Assembly: GCA_027422505.1 (NCBI GenBank)
Contig: JAPQWV010000002.1
Coordinates: forward strand, 25,460,501 to 25,524,500
DNA length: 64,000 nucleotides
Source: Craterostigma plantagineum
Lineage: Eukaryota > Streptophyta > Magnoliopsida > Lamiales > Linderniaceae
Direction of reading: 5' to 3'
Part shown: piece after piece, positions 10,144 through 22,221 of the stretch
Position numbering within the stretch: position 1 is the first letter of the stretch
How the letters are laid out: each line of letters starts with the position of its first letter
Notes under the pieces: generated by a model
The model's input: the letters and a program-made list of their open reading frames with translations, nothing else
What the model was told of the DNA's origin: nothing
Database searches by the model: none
Made by a program: the position numbers and the translations under genes

Positions 10144-13100
10144 TTACCTGCATAAACAGAAGATTAGAAAAAAATGTCTTTCATTACATTGCAGAAATAT
10201 GAAGTAATTAGTAATTATAAATTAGCAGTGACGTACACCAGCCTGAGAGGTGTTTGATCATGGCTCGAATAGTTATGATCGGTGGGGTCCAAGAGATTCA
10301 TTGCCATGAAGTTTCTTGCGTCGTAGGGCTGCAAATGATCATTATGAATCTGATGATTGTTGTGATCATATCCTGCCGATGATGATGATGATCCAGGCAT
10401 CAGATTCATGTGCTGCTGCTGCTGATGATTACTTTGATGATGTGCTCTTTCGCTCTCAGCTATCTATTAGAACATAATGTAAAAAAGATTGCATGATATT
10501 AGCAGTGTATACATATCTGCTCCATAACTAACAAGAAAAGCAGATGGAAAGAAAAATCAAGAATTGATGAAAGGGTTTAACCTTTGCTCGGAGAAAGGTG
10601 TTGGCATTGTGTAGCTCTAGCTCCTGCTCATCAACAGTTATTTAGGACAAATCAATCCTTAAACGCTTAGAGATTTTGTTAGTTAATCACACAGTCGTAA
10701 CATTACCCGTCTCTGCATCATTTCGATCTCGGCAAACAGCAGCTCGTTCTGCACAATGAGAAGTCAAAAGTCCATTTTATCCTTTTTCGATTGGGATGAT
10801 CGGAAGACTAATTCTAGTTGAGATAAAAAGGCAACTGAAGAGCCTCTGATGAAATTACCTTCTTGGAATGGATTCTGCTGATAGCTTTCTCTACTTTGGC
10901 CTCAGTGTTCTTGAGATTCTTCATGGACATACTTGTAACACCCTCTCCAAGAATCTCCCTGCAATTCATATTGATAGAGTATATAGCATTACTCTAATAA
11001 GCAATAACTCTAACTATTATCTGATCATCATATCTGACTTTTATTAGCTAGAGGTTTTAAAAACAGTTATACTAATTATAACCTGTTGGCATTCTGTATG
11101 TCTCTTATTTGCCTACGCAGCTTGGCAGCTTCTTGCTGGTAGAACTGGCAAGAAAAATATATAATATCAATAGTTATGCATTGACTTATAATTATAGGGT
11201 TGGAATCGAATTTGTAGAGGTATCTTAAGCATCCATGAAAATTGAGGACACATCAAAGAGATGTGATGGAATGCCCTCTTTTTCGTTTTTATTTTATTTA
11301 ACTTTTAATGTATAGAAGTAAACTTACTTGGGTGTTAGCTTCAGATGTAGACATAGTGTTCGAGGAATCCGAGGTTGCTTTCTTGTACCTGTCAATAGTA
11401 TCCCTAACACTGCAAGCATAAACTCTAGGATTGTTTACAATGGCGGATGACATTTATAGCACGTTATTTATATTCTAAAAGATTGAAATACTTGATAAAC
11501 AGTGTAATCAAATACTGGAAACACCCTAAAGATCGATCGAAAATAATTTTTCCTGAAATATAAACATTGCACTTCATATAGTAGTAGGTCAATCGTAGGG
11601 TTTGTTCCCTATTCCCCAGTAAAAGAAGTCTCCCCATACGTCACAAAATACTATGTACACGTTACTATTTGAGTCACAATCGTCTCTGTAACCTTAATTT
11701 CGTCGAGCCACTGATTGGCTGCAATGTGCCACGCTGGCGCAAGATCCCTTAACTATGATTGGCTGCTGCAACCACACCACACCATTACACTAAGGTTAAT
11801 ACCAAAAGAACATCATCTTATTACCCACCTCGATGCATACAAAATCCCGATATTGCTTCACATTGTGTTTCTGTGTTCTCTAAATTTTCTTGCCAGGACC
11901 TTTTTTTTGGTCTTAAAACACAGAGAAATTCAATGCATAAATTTTCTCCTATGCAAATAGTAAGGAGAATGGTTATTGTCTTAAGGCTCATATACAAGTT
12001 TGAGTGTTCTCAGAGAAGCTGTCTCTTCACAAAGCAGCTATTTTCGGACACCCTTTTTCTCCTTGGAATCAAAAAGAGAACAAGTCCCACTAAATCTTTG
12101 AGCTTCTTTTGCCTATTAGTGTTCTCTTTTGGGATAGTTATATAGTAACATAACATATATGTCTACATGTATATATTTTCTCTAGCTAGACGAGCCTTTG
12201 TTGGGCAATATTCGTATTTCAGGAAATTCTATTTCAAAAAGGGCCAAGTGCAATACGAGTGGGGGTGGAAAAAGCGAACTTAGTGAGTGGGAAAAGAAAT
12301 CTAATGGTGAATGGAAAGGTAATTAAAGGTTTATCATCTTTAAAGATAAAAACTTTTTAGGCAGAATAGTATGGTGTAAGAGAAGAACCCCATAAAAGTG
12401 GAATGTGACAAACACCTTTGTCCTTAAATGTAAGAACTGAAAAATCATGTCTGACATGACCAAAGATTCCATATCTACACCAATAGAAAGAAAAAAAAAA
12501 GAAAAAAAAATTAGGCGCACAAACCCTAAGCATGTGCCCTAATGAGGCATTTCATCACCAGCTAAACTAGAAAGTGAAAAGGGTAAAGTGGTAAACCAAA
12601 AATGAAATTGGAGGTCTCATCTTGCAGAAATGGCGAAGTAAAAATTCCATCCATGGTTTTGACTCCATGGAAATTGATATTTTTAGTTCTATTCTGATTC
12701 TGCTACCCTAATAAGCAAAAGATTTAGGTTTTTAAGAGTGACTTAGATTTTCTTGATCTGACATGTGCAAAGGATTAGTCTTTACTTTGCATCTCAAGCA
12801 AAACTAGGATTTGACAGGTTTGATGGAAGGGCTACCTAAGAACTCATTTTCTCAACAGTATATAACTTCTGTTGACTGTGCATCACACTTCCATTTTTCA
12901 ATCAATCACTACAGATCTTGAAGGTCTATGAGTAGAGAAAAGAGAAATACATACAGACAAATCTTGCAGAAAAGAAAAACAAGTGGATCCAAGTCTAAAC
13001 TTGGGTTTTCAGAAAGAAAGAAAACAAAAAGATACAAACATGAGGTAAATCATGAATTCTCGAACATGAAAAAGAGAAAAACACCTAGACAAATCATGAA

Positions 13101-13476
13101 ATCTTGAAAAAGGTGTAGCTTGTTCATATAAAAATACAAAGAAAGAAGTTCAGAAATATGTTTTGGGATGCAGATCAAGAAAATAAAAAACAACCCTAGA
13201 TGCAAAAAACAGCAGAAACAAACAAATGAGAGTCAAAAGAAGGTTATTACTTCACCTGTTGTTAGCATATTCATAGAGTCTTCCACGGCTTGAAAAGACA
13301 AGGAGGGCAACTTCAGCATCACAAAGCACAGATAACTCATAAGCCTTCTTAAGCAATCCATTCCTTCGTTTGCAGAAAGTGACTTGTCTGTTTGTTGTGT
13401 TCTCAATCCTTTTGATCTCAATCTTACCTCTACCATTTTTCCTGGAAGACTCAGATTCTTCATTAGGGAAATCCAT
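10144..13476 (-). CDS. AGAMOUS/PLENA-like MIKC MADS-box transcription factor
   Basis: Eight coding exons on the minus strand join in frame: 13476-13256, 11409-11328, 11144-11083, 10958-10859, 10748-10707, 10623-10582, 10463-10237 and 10147-10144. The exon lengths 82/62/100/42/42 are those of the AG clade. The protein has 258 residues. The first exon starts [20 protein letters not shown] and carries the whole MADS domain (about residues 15-74, ending [15 protein letters not shown]). The I region has [13 protein letters not shown]; the K region runs from [21 protein letters not shown] to [14 protein letters not shown]. The C-terminus holds His/Gln/Ser-rich stretches, then the AG motifs ([17 protein letters not shown]). 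The last intron splits the final Val codon, so exon 8 adds only G and TAA. C-class proteins specify stamen and carpel identity as nuclear tetramer subunits. The K1 block ([20 protein letters not shown]) is unusually diverged from the common GESLSSL form. PLENA/SHATTERPROOF or AG orthology cannot be settled here. Confidence 0.93.
11709..11765 (-). promoter_or_regulatory. Twin CCAATCA boxes in the large AG intron
   Basis: The 1.85-kb intron after the MADS exon (11410-13255) contains two TGATTGG hexamer-plus-one sites on the plus strand, at 11712-11718 and 11756-11762. Each is followed by CTGC; in gene orientation they read GCAGCCAATCA. Paired CCAATCA boxes in the second intron of AGAMOUS genes are a known phylogenetically conserved regulatory feature, next to LEAFY and WUSCHEL sites. 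Their presence at the matching intron position supports C-lineage identity. Binding is inferred. Confidence 0.7.
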
Positions 13477-13487
13477 GTTAGCCAAAG

Positions 13488-13674
13488 CTGAAAAAAGCAA
13501 AGACAAATCTGCTTTGGTTAGGTTGGAAAGATGACCTATGACCAGATTTGAAGTATAGTTATAATCAAGAAGAGAATAATAGAAGCATCTAAAACAAGCT
13601 AAGCAAAAAAGTGTACTTGTATGAATATATATGGTTCGAGTTATATGGTCTGGTATTAGTTTAGTTTCTCTAAC
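13488..13674 (-). other. 5'UTR intron of the MADS-box gene
   Basis: In gene orientation a donor CCAG|GTTAGAG lies at the 13674/13675 boundary, and an acceptor TTTTTTCAG lies just before CTTTGGCTAAC-ATG (exon resumes at 13487). AG-clade genes commonly have an intron just upstream of the MADS exon. Confidence 0.65.
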
Positions 13675-13785
13675 CTGGTAAGGCAACTGTGGATCAAAAG
13701 AGATGGAGAGAAAGAAAAAGAGATTTAAGGAGAGATATCTTTTGCTTCTTCTCAACAATTTTCTGTGTATGTTCTATATAGTTGT
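13675..13785 (-). promoter_or_regulatory. 5'UTR exon and core promoter of the MADS-box gene
   Basis: A TATA-like box (CTATATAGA in gene orientation, about 13773-13780) sits upstream of a pyrimidine-rich leader that would be transcribed from about 13750 and spliced at 13675. The leader has no ATG. The start site is inferred from spacing alone. Confidence 0.5.
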
Positions 13786-14371
13786 GGACAAGAGAGTTGC
13801 AAAAAATAGAAATTGAGTACTATGATCCAGATAGGTATTTATGGCTAAAGAATAGACCATCCAACTACACTGTAAGCCATTTTTTTTCATTGTGGAGTTT
13901 TACTTTGCTACACATATTACAGAGCTCTATGTAGAGGTATCATATCTTAATCTTATTGAACATATATATCGCATATACATTTAGGCTTTCCTTTGAAGAA
14001 GCATACAAGACTACAGGGTTTTGTTCTTTCACCCTCTAAAGTTTCATCAACCTGATTTGAGACATGGTAGGTAATTTATTTTGGCAATTGACTACTTAGA
14101 TTTAAGGTTGTAAATGAGTGGAGATGGATTTTCCGTCTGATTGTCAAGCCTACATAAATTTTATGTTAACACTAATTGTCATAATCTGACATTAAGCATT
14201 AATATAAACAAATTAAAATGGATCCTTGGACTTGGGCTATTCATCGACTAATAACTGGACCACAATTTTTATTTTGAGGCCCATTATTAGTCGGCCCAAA
14301 TAATATTTAGGCCCAATCATTCTCCCCTCATCGGGCGCCAAGAGAGCATTACGTAAATAATGTTATTTTGG
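13786..14371. other. Intergenic promoter-side DNA, nothing specific recognised
   Basis: Upstream of the MADS gene, AT-rich. No gene or clear repeat. Regulatory sites for the MADS gene may lie here but I cannot name any. Confidence 0.4.
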
Positions 14372-15403
14372 GAATCAATTACAAAATTAGTTGAGTTTTT
14401 GTGACTATTACAAAACTAATCAACTTTTTAAATTCTAACTATCATTATTTTCATTTCTACCATGTAAAACTACAAAATTTCACTTAAACTAACATAAAAC
14501 TTGTTAATAATTATATTTTACTAAACTCGTTTTTACCAAACTCATTTCTATTAATTAAGAAATCAATAAAATGTAAATAAATGTAATCTAACTTACACTC
14601 CCACGCGATTAAATAAAATAATAATTATTATTAAAAACATGCTTTTACTATTGTTTTATTAGTTACTTAAATCACCGAAAACTAAAACATCGAACAATCT
14701 GACAATTACTTAGATAACGAGTGTTCTTGTTCCTGGTAAACCATACCATCCCCTCAAGTTAATCATGCCAGTCAAGTATATTATTATTATTATTTAATAA
14801 TTTCTCTAATTTTTTAGGTTTTCCAAATGATTTTGAATTGAAATAATGGAGGCACCGAATTCTTATCAGTTTGAATTTCATTAAAGTGATCATAATGGAA
14901 GCCTCTTTTCCATTTGGAACACAATCGTAATCGAACAGGATGATATTTAGATAAAATAGATCGAAAAACTCACAAGAAACGTTCAAGGGTAATGCTGATA
15001 GTTGTATCTTTCCGAAAAATTAATCTTTATTAGATTACGATTATTTGAATTTTTTGAGGGATTATAATTTTTTATGTTTAGTTATTTATGTGTTAATACT
15101 ACTTTCCAAATATTAAGGAAAATTAATAATTATTATAATAACAATAATATAGTTTAGTTGAAAGTGGTATCTTTTATAACAGTCGAAATTTATTCTATAC
15201 AGTTACATTGTTTGTTGTTAAAAATGAATTGTGGGTGAATTATATAATTATTAATAATGTTGTTACTAACTTAACCTAATAACTGTGAAAATATAGTAAT
15301 TTTGAAAAGTTTTGTGGTAAAAAATAAAAAGAATAATAGTTAAACTTAAAAGTTTATTAGTTTTGTAATAGTTTTAACAACTCAAACTAGTCTGTGTAAT
15401 AAT
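14372..15403. mobile_element. Diverged terminal-inverted-repeat element, ~1 kb
   Basis: The left end (TACAAAATTAGTTGAG ... ACTATTACAAAACTAATCAACTTTT ... CTAACTAT) pairs in inverted orientation with the right end (TACACAGACTAGTTTGAG ... ACTATTACAAAACTAATAAACTTTT ... TTAACTATTATT). The match continues for about 100 bp with substitutions. There is no coding capacity. I could not define a target duplication, so the exact ends and superfamily are uncertain. Confidence 0.6.
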
Positions 15404-16276
15404 AATGGTTTCACTCGCACGCTTTAGAACTTTCAGGGAGAAAAGAAACCATTCGTCCGTACGCCGATGGATTCCAAGCTTCTCTCGACAAAGATCAGAC
15501 GCCTCACTCAGACTTCTTCTTCGATTTTAACCTTTGCCAACCTTAAAATTGAAACTGCAATTAAAAATCGGCAGTATTCTGACTCTCCACGGCCACCGCC
15601 ACCGCCAGATCATGCTTTCAGCTCGGGTCATCAAAAGAGCTCACTGAATGAAAGTGAGCTGATGAAGTTCTCGGCCATAACAGAAACTTGGTATCAATTT
15701 TCTGTGTTTTTCCTTACTGTAGTTTCGTTTGCTTGTCTGTAATAATTTGATTGTTTGGTTGATGATTAGGTGGGATGCAGAGGGACCGTTTAAGCCATTG
15801 CATGTGATGAATCCCACTAGGCTTGCTTTCATTAGGTCTACGCTGTGCCGCCATTTTGGGTACAATACATGCAATTTCATTTTCGTTAACTTGACACAAA
15901 ACTTACAATAAATCACCTTCCGATGGAACTGGAGGACCGCAGGTTAAAAATCTGTGTTTGTGATTTTATTCTGAAGCTGTGCCACCATTCTTCAGAAAGG
16001 ATCCAAGCAGTATTAGGCCATTCGAAGGACTGAAGTTCGTGGATGTTGGCTGTGGTGGGGGATTCCTTTCTGAGGTGAGGTGCTTACGTTTGTTAGCTTA
16101 GCTAGTGGATGTATTTTCTTACTAAGAGTTGCTTTCGTTTTCTTCATGTGTCAGCCTCTGGCACGTATGGGGGCTTCTGTAACTGGAATCGACGCTGTGG
16201 AAAAGAATATTAAGATTGCACGGATTCATGCGGTATGCATTGTTGACTCGATTTAAAATCTACCGGAGAATCTGTC

Positions 16277-17060
16277 TGTCGATGTTGAGCTTTCAACTGA
16301 AGCAATGTTGGGGTAATATTCAAGTCAACATCTGTTGACCGAGAATGTTTCCTATCTCAGTTTTATCTTTCATGCTCAGATTTATGACGTGGCATTTTTC
16401 TAGTATTGTGCAGGATATGGATAAGAGCTAGAATGGTTCAAACCGTATGGAATGCGTGTGGATGAGCTAGGACTAAAAGAAGAAAGGAGCATACTAAAAT
16501 AGGAGACTTGGAGCTTAAGTGAAGACCAAGTCTTTGGGACAGACCAAGTCGACCTAAAACGTTCATCAAATGTCCAACTTCACTTAGTGGACGTTAGTGG
16601 ACGTTAGTGGACGTTATGGGCTGTCACCAAGTCGCTGGAGAGGTTTCTTACAAGTCGAAGAGCTATATAAGTCGAAGGACTTAACCTTTTTGAAGAACGA
16701 CGAATAACGAGCGAGATTTCGAGCGAGCTTTATCTTTCAAGAGAGTATTTCTTTTAGTCTAGTTTTTCAGGATCGAAAGGTCCTGTAGTTTTTCAGAATC
16801 CTTTTAGATTCGTAGGTTCGCTAGACTATTTTAACTATCCTTTTTGATAGTTTGTAATCCATATTTATAGTGAATTTTTGCGCCTTGAGGCACGCAGCAA
16901 GTTATTTGACTTGCTGCACAAAATCATCTCTTGAGTTCATTTCGTTTCGTTTTTACTTTACTACCATTTCCGCTGTGCGTAAAAAGTGAGGTTGAGTGTT
17001 AGCCTAATATATCATCCAACATCAGTGTGTTTACATCCATTTTGTATGGGACCCCCTTCA
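16277..17060 (+). repeat. E1 5' LTR
   Basis: 784 bp, TG...CA. Compared with the 3' LTR it carries extra copies of GTGGACGTTA (about 16588-16617, three in a row instead of one) and lacks about 12 bp near 16380. The first 80 bp hold ATGTTG/CAACAT words. Confidence 0.93.
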
Positions 17061-17063
17061 AAG

Positions 17064-17075
17064 TGGTATCAGAGC
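17064..17075 (+). other. E1 primer-binding site
   Basis: TGGTATCAGAGC, complementary to the 3' end of plant initiator methionine tRNA, 3 nt after the LTR end. Confidence 0.9.
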
Positions 17076-17113
17076 CTACGCTTGACATTACTAAGCGCTG
17101 GAGATCATCTACA

Positions 17114-19056
17114 ATGGATGTTACAAGCTCAAACCATCTCGCCAAAGTCCCTGTGTTAGACGGTTCCAATTATGCCTATTGGAAGGTTCGTGTTCGGCAG
17201 TGCATCAAGTCCATCGATGTGCGAGCATGGGAAGAAGTGCTGCATGGTTATACGACTCCAAAGACTGCACAAGACGCTGATGGCGAAGTCGTGGATAAGC
17301 CTTTCGAGCAGTGGACGATCGCGGAGAAGAACGCGGCCGAATACAATGACAAGGCACTCAACGCCATCTTCTCATCCGTGGACATGTTTATGTTCAAGAT
17401 CATCCAAAATTGTTCTACTGCTCAAGATGCGTGGGATCCAGAAGTACTGTGAAGGCGACGCTAGTGTGCGTGAAACCAAGCTTCGCCTACTCCTTAGTTA
17501 GTTCGCGAATATCAGAATGAAGGAAGACGAAGATATCAGCACGTACTTTGGAAAGCTGTTGACGATCTCAAGCGAGTGCGCCAGCCTAGGAGATCCTATG
17601 ACAAATAAGGTATTAAACTCTAAAGCTCTTCGTACACTAATCGAAAAATTCAATGTGAAGGTATCGGCGATCGAGGAATCATACAACCTAGCAAACATGA
17701 ACTTCACCGTCTTGATGAACATCTTGAAAAACTTTTCGAAACCAATCTCGAAGTACAAAGGAGGGCCGGACGAGGAAAGAGTGTTGCACTGGTCAGCCAG
17801 CCATCGAAGGAACAGATTGAGTTCGATCCCAACAACGAAGAGGACATGGCCATGGTTGTGAAGAAATTTGCAAAGTACTTCAAAAAGAGGAATGTTGTGC
17901 AGAATGTTGGCCCAACATTCAGAAAAGGCTAGAATGCACAAAGTGAAACGTCTTCTGTTCCTCCGTTCGCTAAGCGCAAGCCATTTGGAAAGTCTGATGG
18001 AAAGAAGAAGAATATCAATTATGAGCCAGTGAGATGCTACGAATGCCAAGGTTGGGGCCACTTTGCCAACGAATGTGCAAACACACTTCGCAAGCATGGA
18101 AAGCCCATGTGGATCGACCTTTCAGACGATGAAGATGATGAACCATGCTATGAGGAGAATAAGCAATCATCAGTTACTATCCAATCCTTCTCTAACGACG
18201 GAGAAGATGAAGATTCTCAAATCGGCTTCACTGCGGTAACAGATGTTGAGACAACATCTGACTCAACATCTGAAAAACATATTATTTTTGATTATGATGA
18301 CTCAAACTGTTTTGATGGTCTTTTGAGTTCTGATGATGCAGAGCCTGAAGCAGAGAGTTGTGAAGAAGCCCTTCAGCTGCTGTTGGCACATTATGAAACA
18401 GAGAAGGCGAAAAATTTGCAACTTCATGCCGTGGTCAAAGTCTTGTCTGAGGAAAATGAGAAGAACGAAAAACTTATTGAACAATTGACGGATGGTATGA
18501 CCAAGTTGGAAGCTGCACTGACCAGAAAGGATAAGGAGATTGACAAGCTTCAAAAGCGAGTGGATGAGGCCGATCAGACCTTTACAAAAATGAACAAGAG
18601 TAAGTCAACCCTTGATGAGGTATTGTCTCTTGGTATCTTTGATAGCAAGGTCTAGGATATAATTCTCAGCCTGAGCGTGAGATTCCAAAACCCAAGACCC
18701 ATGTTCAGCCTAAGATAGTCTTTGTTAAAGCCCAAGTCGATAGTGGTGAGTGTGAAGTTGTGAAACCTAAGAATAGTACCAAGCATGTGACCCTTAAGAG
18801 TAAAGATAGCTCTTATATTTGCCATCATTGCAAGCAGTCTGGACATCTAAAACCATTTTGCTGGAAATTGAAGAGGGAGATTTCTGCCAAGAAATCGATG
18901 TCGACTGAAATGTCATCCAACATTCCATCCAACATTGAGAAATCCGTGTTGAAGGGGATGACTGGAGAAACTTCAGCTGGCTCATCTTCGAATTCCAGTA
19001 AACAGAATACTGTAGTATCGTCTAAGGAAGTGTGGGTCGAGAACTCAAGTTCATAA
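17114..19056 (+). pseudogene. E1 gag (broken)
   Basis: It starts MDVTSSNHLAKVPVLDGSNY and shows the copia gag (UBN2-like) layout. The frame breaks near 17450, 17520 and 17860-17930. Zinc knuckles follow: CYECQGWGHFANEC (from about 18032) and CHHCKQSGHLKPFC (about 18820). Between them is an acidic region and a predicted coiled coil rich in Glu/Lys (about 18360-18600). The RCYEC-GHF-EC knuckle followed by a run of acidic residues is typical of SIRE-like gag. The protein would form the particle shell and bind RNA. The frame breaks make it non-functional as read. Confidence 0.85.
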
Positions 19057-19066
19057 ATGCCTTGTT

Positions 19067-22000
19067 GTGTATACCTCTTTGCGAGCTAACGTGACAGGTT
19101 CATGGTACTTCGATAGCGGGTGTTCCCGACACATGACGGGTACCAAGGACAACCTCAGTGATTATATGCCTTTGATAAGTGGATCTGTGACGTTCGGAGG
19201 AGGTGCTAAAGGAGAATTCTCGGCCGAGGTAGACTCAACGTGCCCGACTTTCCCAAGTTAAGCAATGTACTTCATGTCGACGGGCTCGTTGCGAATCTAA
19301 TAAGCATAAGTCAACTCTGTGATGACGATCTTGAGGTAAGGTTTAATAAAGAGTGTTGTGAAGTTTTTAACAGCAATTCTGTGCGAGTGATGGCAGGTAA
19401 AAGATCGAGCGATAACTGCTACCTAGTCGGCGACAAAACCGGTGTGAAGGATGTGTGCCAACTTTCGAAAGCCAGGACGATGTTGTTCTCTGGCATTTCA
19501 AATTGGGCCATGTCAACTACAGAATCTTGGAGCAGCTTGTCAAGCATGATGCGATCAGAGGCATCCCAAAGCTGAAGGAGTTCGGTAAGGTAGTGTGTGA
19601 GTCATGCTTGAAAGGTAAGCAAACACATGTTAGTCATAATGTTGACCAACACGCTGCCCAACATTTCAAGACTGCTCACTGTTTTCAGTTAATTCACATG
19701 GATTTGATGGGTCCGATGGAAGTAGAGAGTATAGGAGGTAGGAAATATGCTTATGTGCTCGTGGATGACTTTTCTAGATATGCATGGATATTTTTTTCTT
19801 AGGGAAAAATCAAAATCATTCGATTTCTTTAAGAATTTTTGTGCGATGATTAGAAACAATTTCAGTGCATCTATCTTTCGAATTAGGTCTAATCATGGTA
19901 GAGAATTTGAAAATCAGTTCTTTGATGAGTTTTGTGATAAGAAAGACATTGTGCATGAGTATTCATCTCCTAAGACGCCCCAACAAAATGGGGTGGCCGA
20001 AAGGAAGAATAGGACTTTACAAGAGATGGCTCGTGTTATGTTACTCTCTAAGAATGTCTCTAAGTGTTTTTGGGCTGAAGCTTTGCATACTGCTTGTCGA
20101 ATCGTGTGTTCTTTAGGCATGGTACGAAGAAAACTTCTTATGAGTTATTGAATGGAAAGAAGCCTACGGTTAAATACTTTCATGTTTTTGGATGTTTCTG
20201 CTATATGTTGAATGATCGTGAGTATTTGACTAAATTCGATTCGAAAAGTGATAAGTGTATTTTTCTAGGATACTCGTCCAATAGTCGTGCTTATCGAGTA
20301 TATAATTTGCGCATGAAATCGGTTCAGGAGTCAGTTAATATTGTGTTTGATGATGCTACTGATCTTAGTAAAATGCCTCTTCAAGTTGATATTTCAGAAG
20401 TTACACAAGCTGTCGATGGGACAGAGGAGACAGGTGATGACAATGTTGAGCCAACATCTGACTCAACATCTGAGGCAGAACAGAACACTGAGGCTGGACC
20501 CAGTGAAGTAAGACGTGATCCGCCAGTTAAGATTCAGAAAGATCATCCCAGTGACTCATTACTCATTATTGGTGATATGAACGAAGGAAGAAAGACCAGA
20601 GACAAACCACGCAAAGACTACAAGTCGATGGTAAGAAACGTATGCATGAACACGGTATACGCTGAGGTACGCTTCAATTGCTTTGTTTCTGAGGTAGAAC
20701 CTAAGAATGTCCTTGAATCACTCAAGGATAATTTTTGGATAAATGCGATGCAAGAGGAACTTTTGCAGTTCGAGAAAAACCAAGTCTGGATTTTAGTCCC
20801 ACGGTCGAAGGACATTAATGTCATAGGTACGAAGTGGATCTTTAAAAATAAATCTGATTAACTTGGTAGGGTTGTTAGGAACAAAGTACGTTTAGTAGCT
20901 CAGGGTTATACGCAAGTAGAAGGGATAGACGTTGATGAGACGTTTGCGCTTGTTGCTAGGTTAGAATCGATTAGGCTCTTGTTAGCTATAGCATGTTGGC
21001 TTAACATCACTTTACACCAAATGGATTTTAAGGGTGCGTTTTTTAATGGGTATATTGCTAAGGAAATTTATGTCGAACAGCCTAAAGGGTTCGAAGATCC
21101 CCATTATCCTAACCATGTTTTTAAGCTGCAGAAAGCGTTTTATGGATTGAAGCAAGCGCCTCGAGCATGGTACGCACGGTTAGCAACATTCTTAATTGAG
21201 TTTGGTTTCACACGAGGTGAGGCAGACCGAACTCTTTTTGTTAAAAGGGTCGGGTCTGATGTTTTGATTGCTCAAGTATATGTTGATGATATTGTTTTTG
21301 GCTCGAGCTCACAGTCTTTATTAGATCAGTTTGTGCAGGCGATGAACACCACGTTCGAGATGAGCATGATTGGAGAGCTAACGTATTTTTTAGGGTTGCA
21401 GATTAAGCAAAACAGCGACGAGATTTTTATGTCCCAAGAGAAGTACGCAAAGAACACAGTCAAGAAGTTCGGGCTGGACACTGCCAAGGTAATGAAAATG
21501 CGCATGGGGTCTACGCAGAAGGTAAGTAAAGACGATATTGCAGAATGTTGACCCAACATTGTACCGTTCGATGATTGGCAGTTTATTATATCTATCTGCG
21601 AGTAGACCTGACATCATGTATAGTGTTTGCGTATGTGCTAGATATCAGTCTGAACCTAAAGTGACTCATTTTAATGCTGTTAAGCGAATACTTCGTTATG
21701 TGAGTGGATCGTGTAGCTTAGGACTATGGTTCTCCAAAGATACTAATTTGAGTCTTGTAGGCTATAGCGATGCTGACTGGGCAGGTGACGAGGATGACCG
21801 CAAGAGTACAAGTGGCGGCTATTTCTTCCTAGGTAATAACTTAGTTGCGTGGTATAGTAAGAAACAGAATTTTGTGTCCTTGTCTACTGCTGAGTCTGAA
21901 TACGTTGCTGCGGGTAGTTGTTGTACGCAATTATTATGGTTAAATAGCATGTTATGTGACTATGGGTTAGAGTGCGAATCCGTTCTTATGTATTATGATA

Positions 22001-22221
22001 ACCTTAGTGCCATTAACATCTCTAGGAACCCCATTCAACACTCGCGTACGAAGCATATCGACATTAGGCATCGTTTTCTGAGAGATATGGTCGAAAAAGA
22101 GTTAGTGCATATTGAGCATATAGACACTAAAAATCAGTTAGCAGACATATTCACGAAAGCATTGGATTCTGAAAGGTTTTCGGGCCTGAAGAAATCCATA
22201 GGTTTGCACATGTTAGTTTAA
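19067..22221 (+). pseudogene. E1 pol: protease, integrase, reverse transcriptase, RNase H (broken)
   Basis: Protease motif WYFDSGCSRHMTG lies at about 19103. The integrase starts with the LGHVNYRILEQL zinc region (about 19500) and continues through HMDLMGPM and the SSPKTPQQNGVAERKNRTLQ block (about 19960-20030). RT has the conserved QMDFKGAFFNG and the catalytic YVDD (VYVDDIVFGS, about 21280). RNase H ends QLADIFTKALDSERF with a stop at 22219-22221. Frames shift at about 19240, 19460, 19800, 20100, and at about 21540. At least one in-frame stop, TAA, occurs near 20861. Order PR-IN-RT-RH identifies Ty1/copia. Confidence 0.93.

Noticed and set aside
9909..10202. 97-residue plus-strand ORF
   Set aside because: Antisense to the last MADS exon and 3'UTR; no family pattern and no plant gene context.
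11896..11910. CCTTTTTTTTGG as a CArG box for MADS autoregulation
   Set aside because: There are eight rather than six A/T bases between CC and GG, so it does not fit the consensus.
11715..12145. Overlapping small plus-strand ORFs
   Set aside because: They lie inside the large MADS intron and show no codon structure or motif.
13477..13758. N-terminal extension of the MADS protein in the upstream open frame
   Set aside because: The open frame has no ATG before 13476 and crosses a good splice acceptor, so it is a 5'UTR intron.
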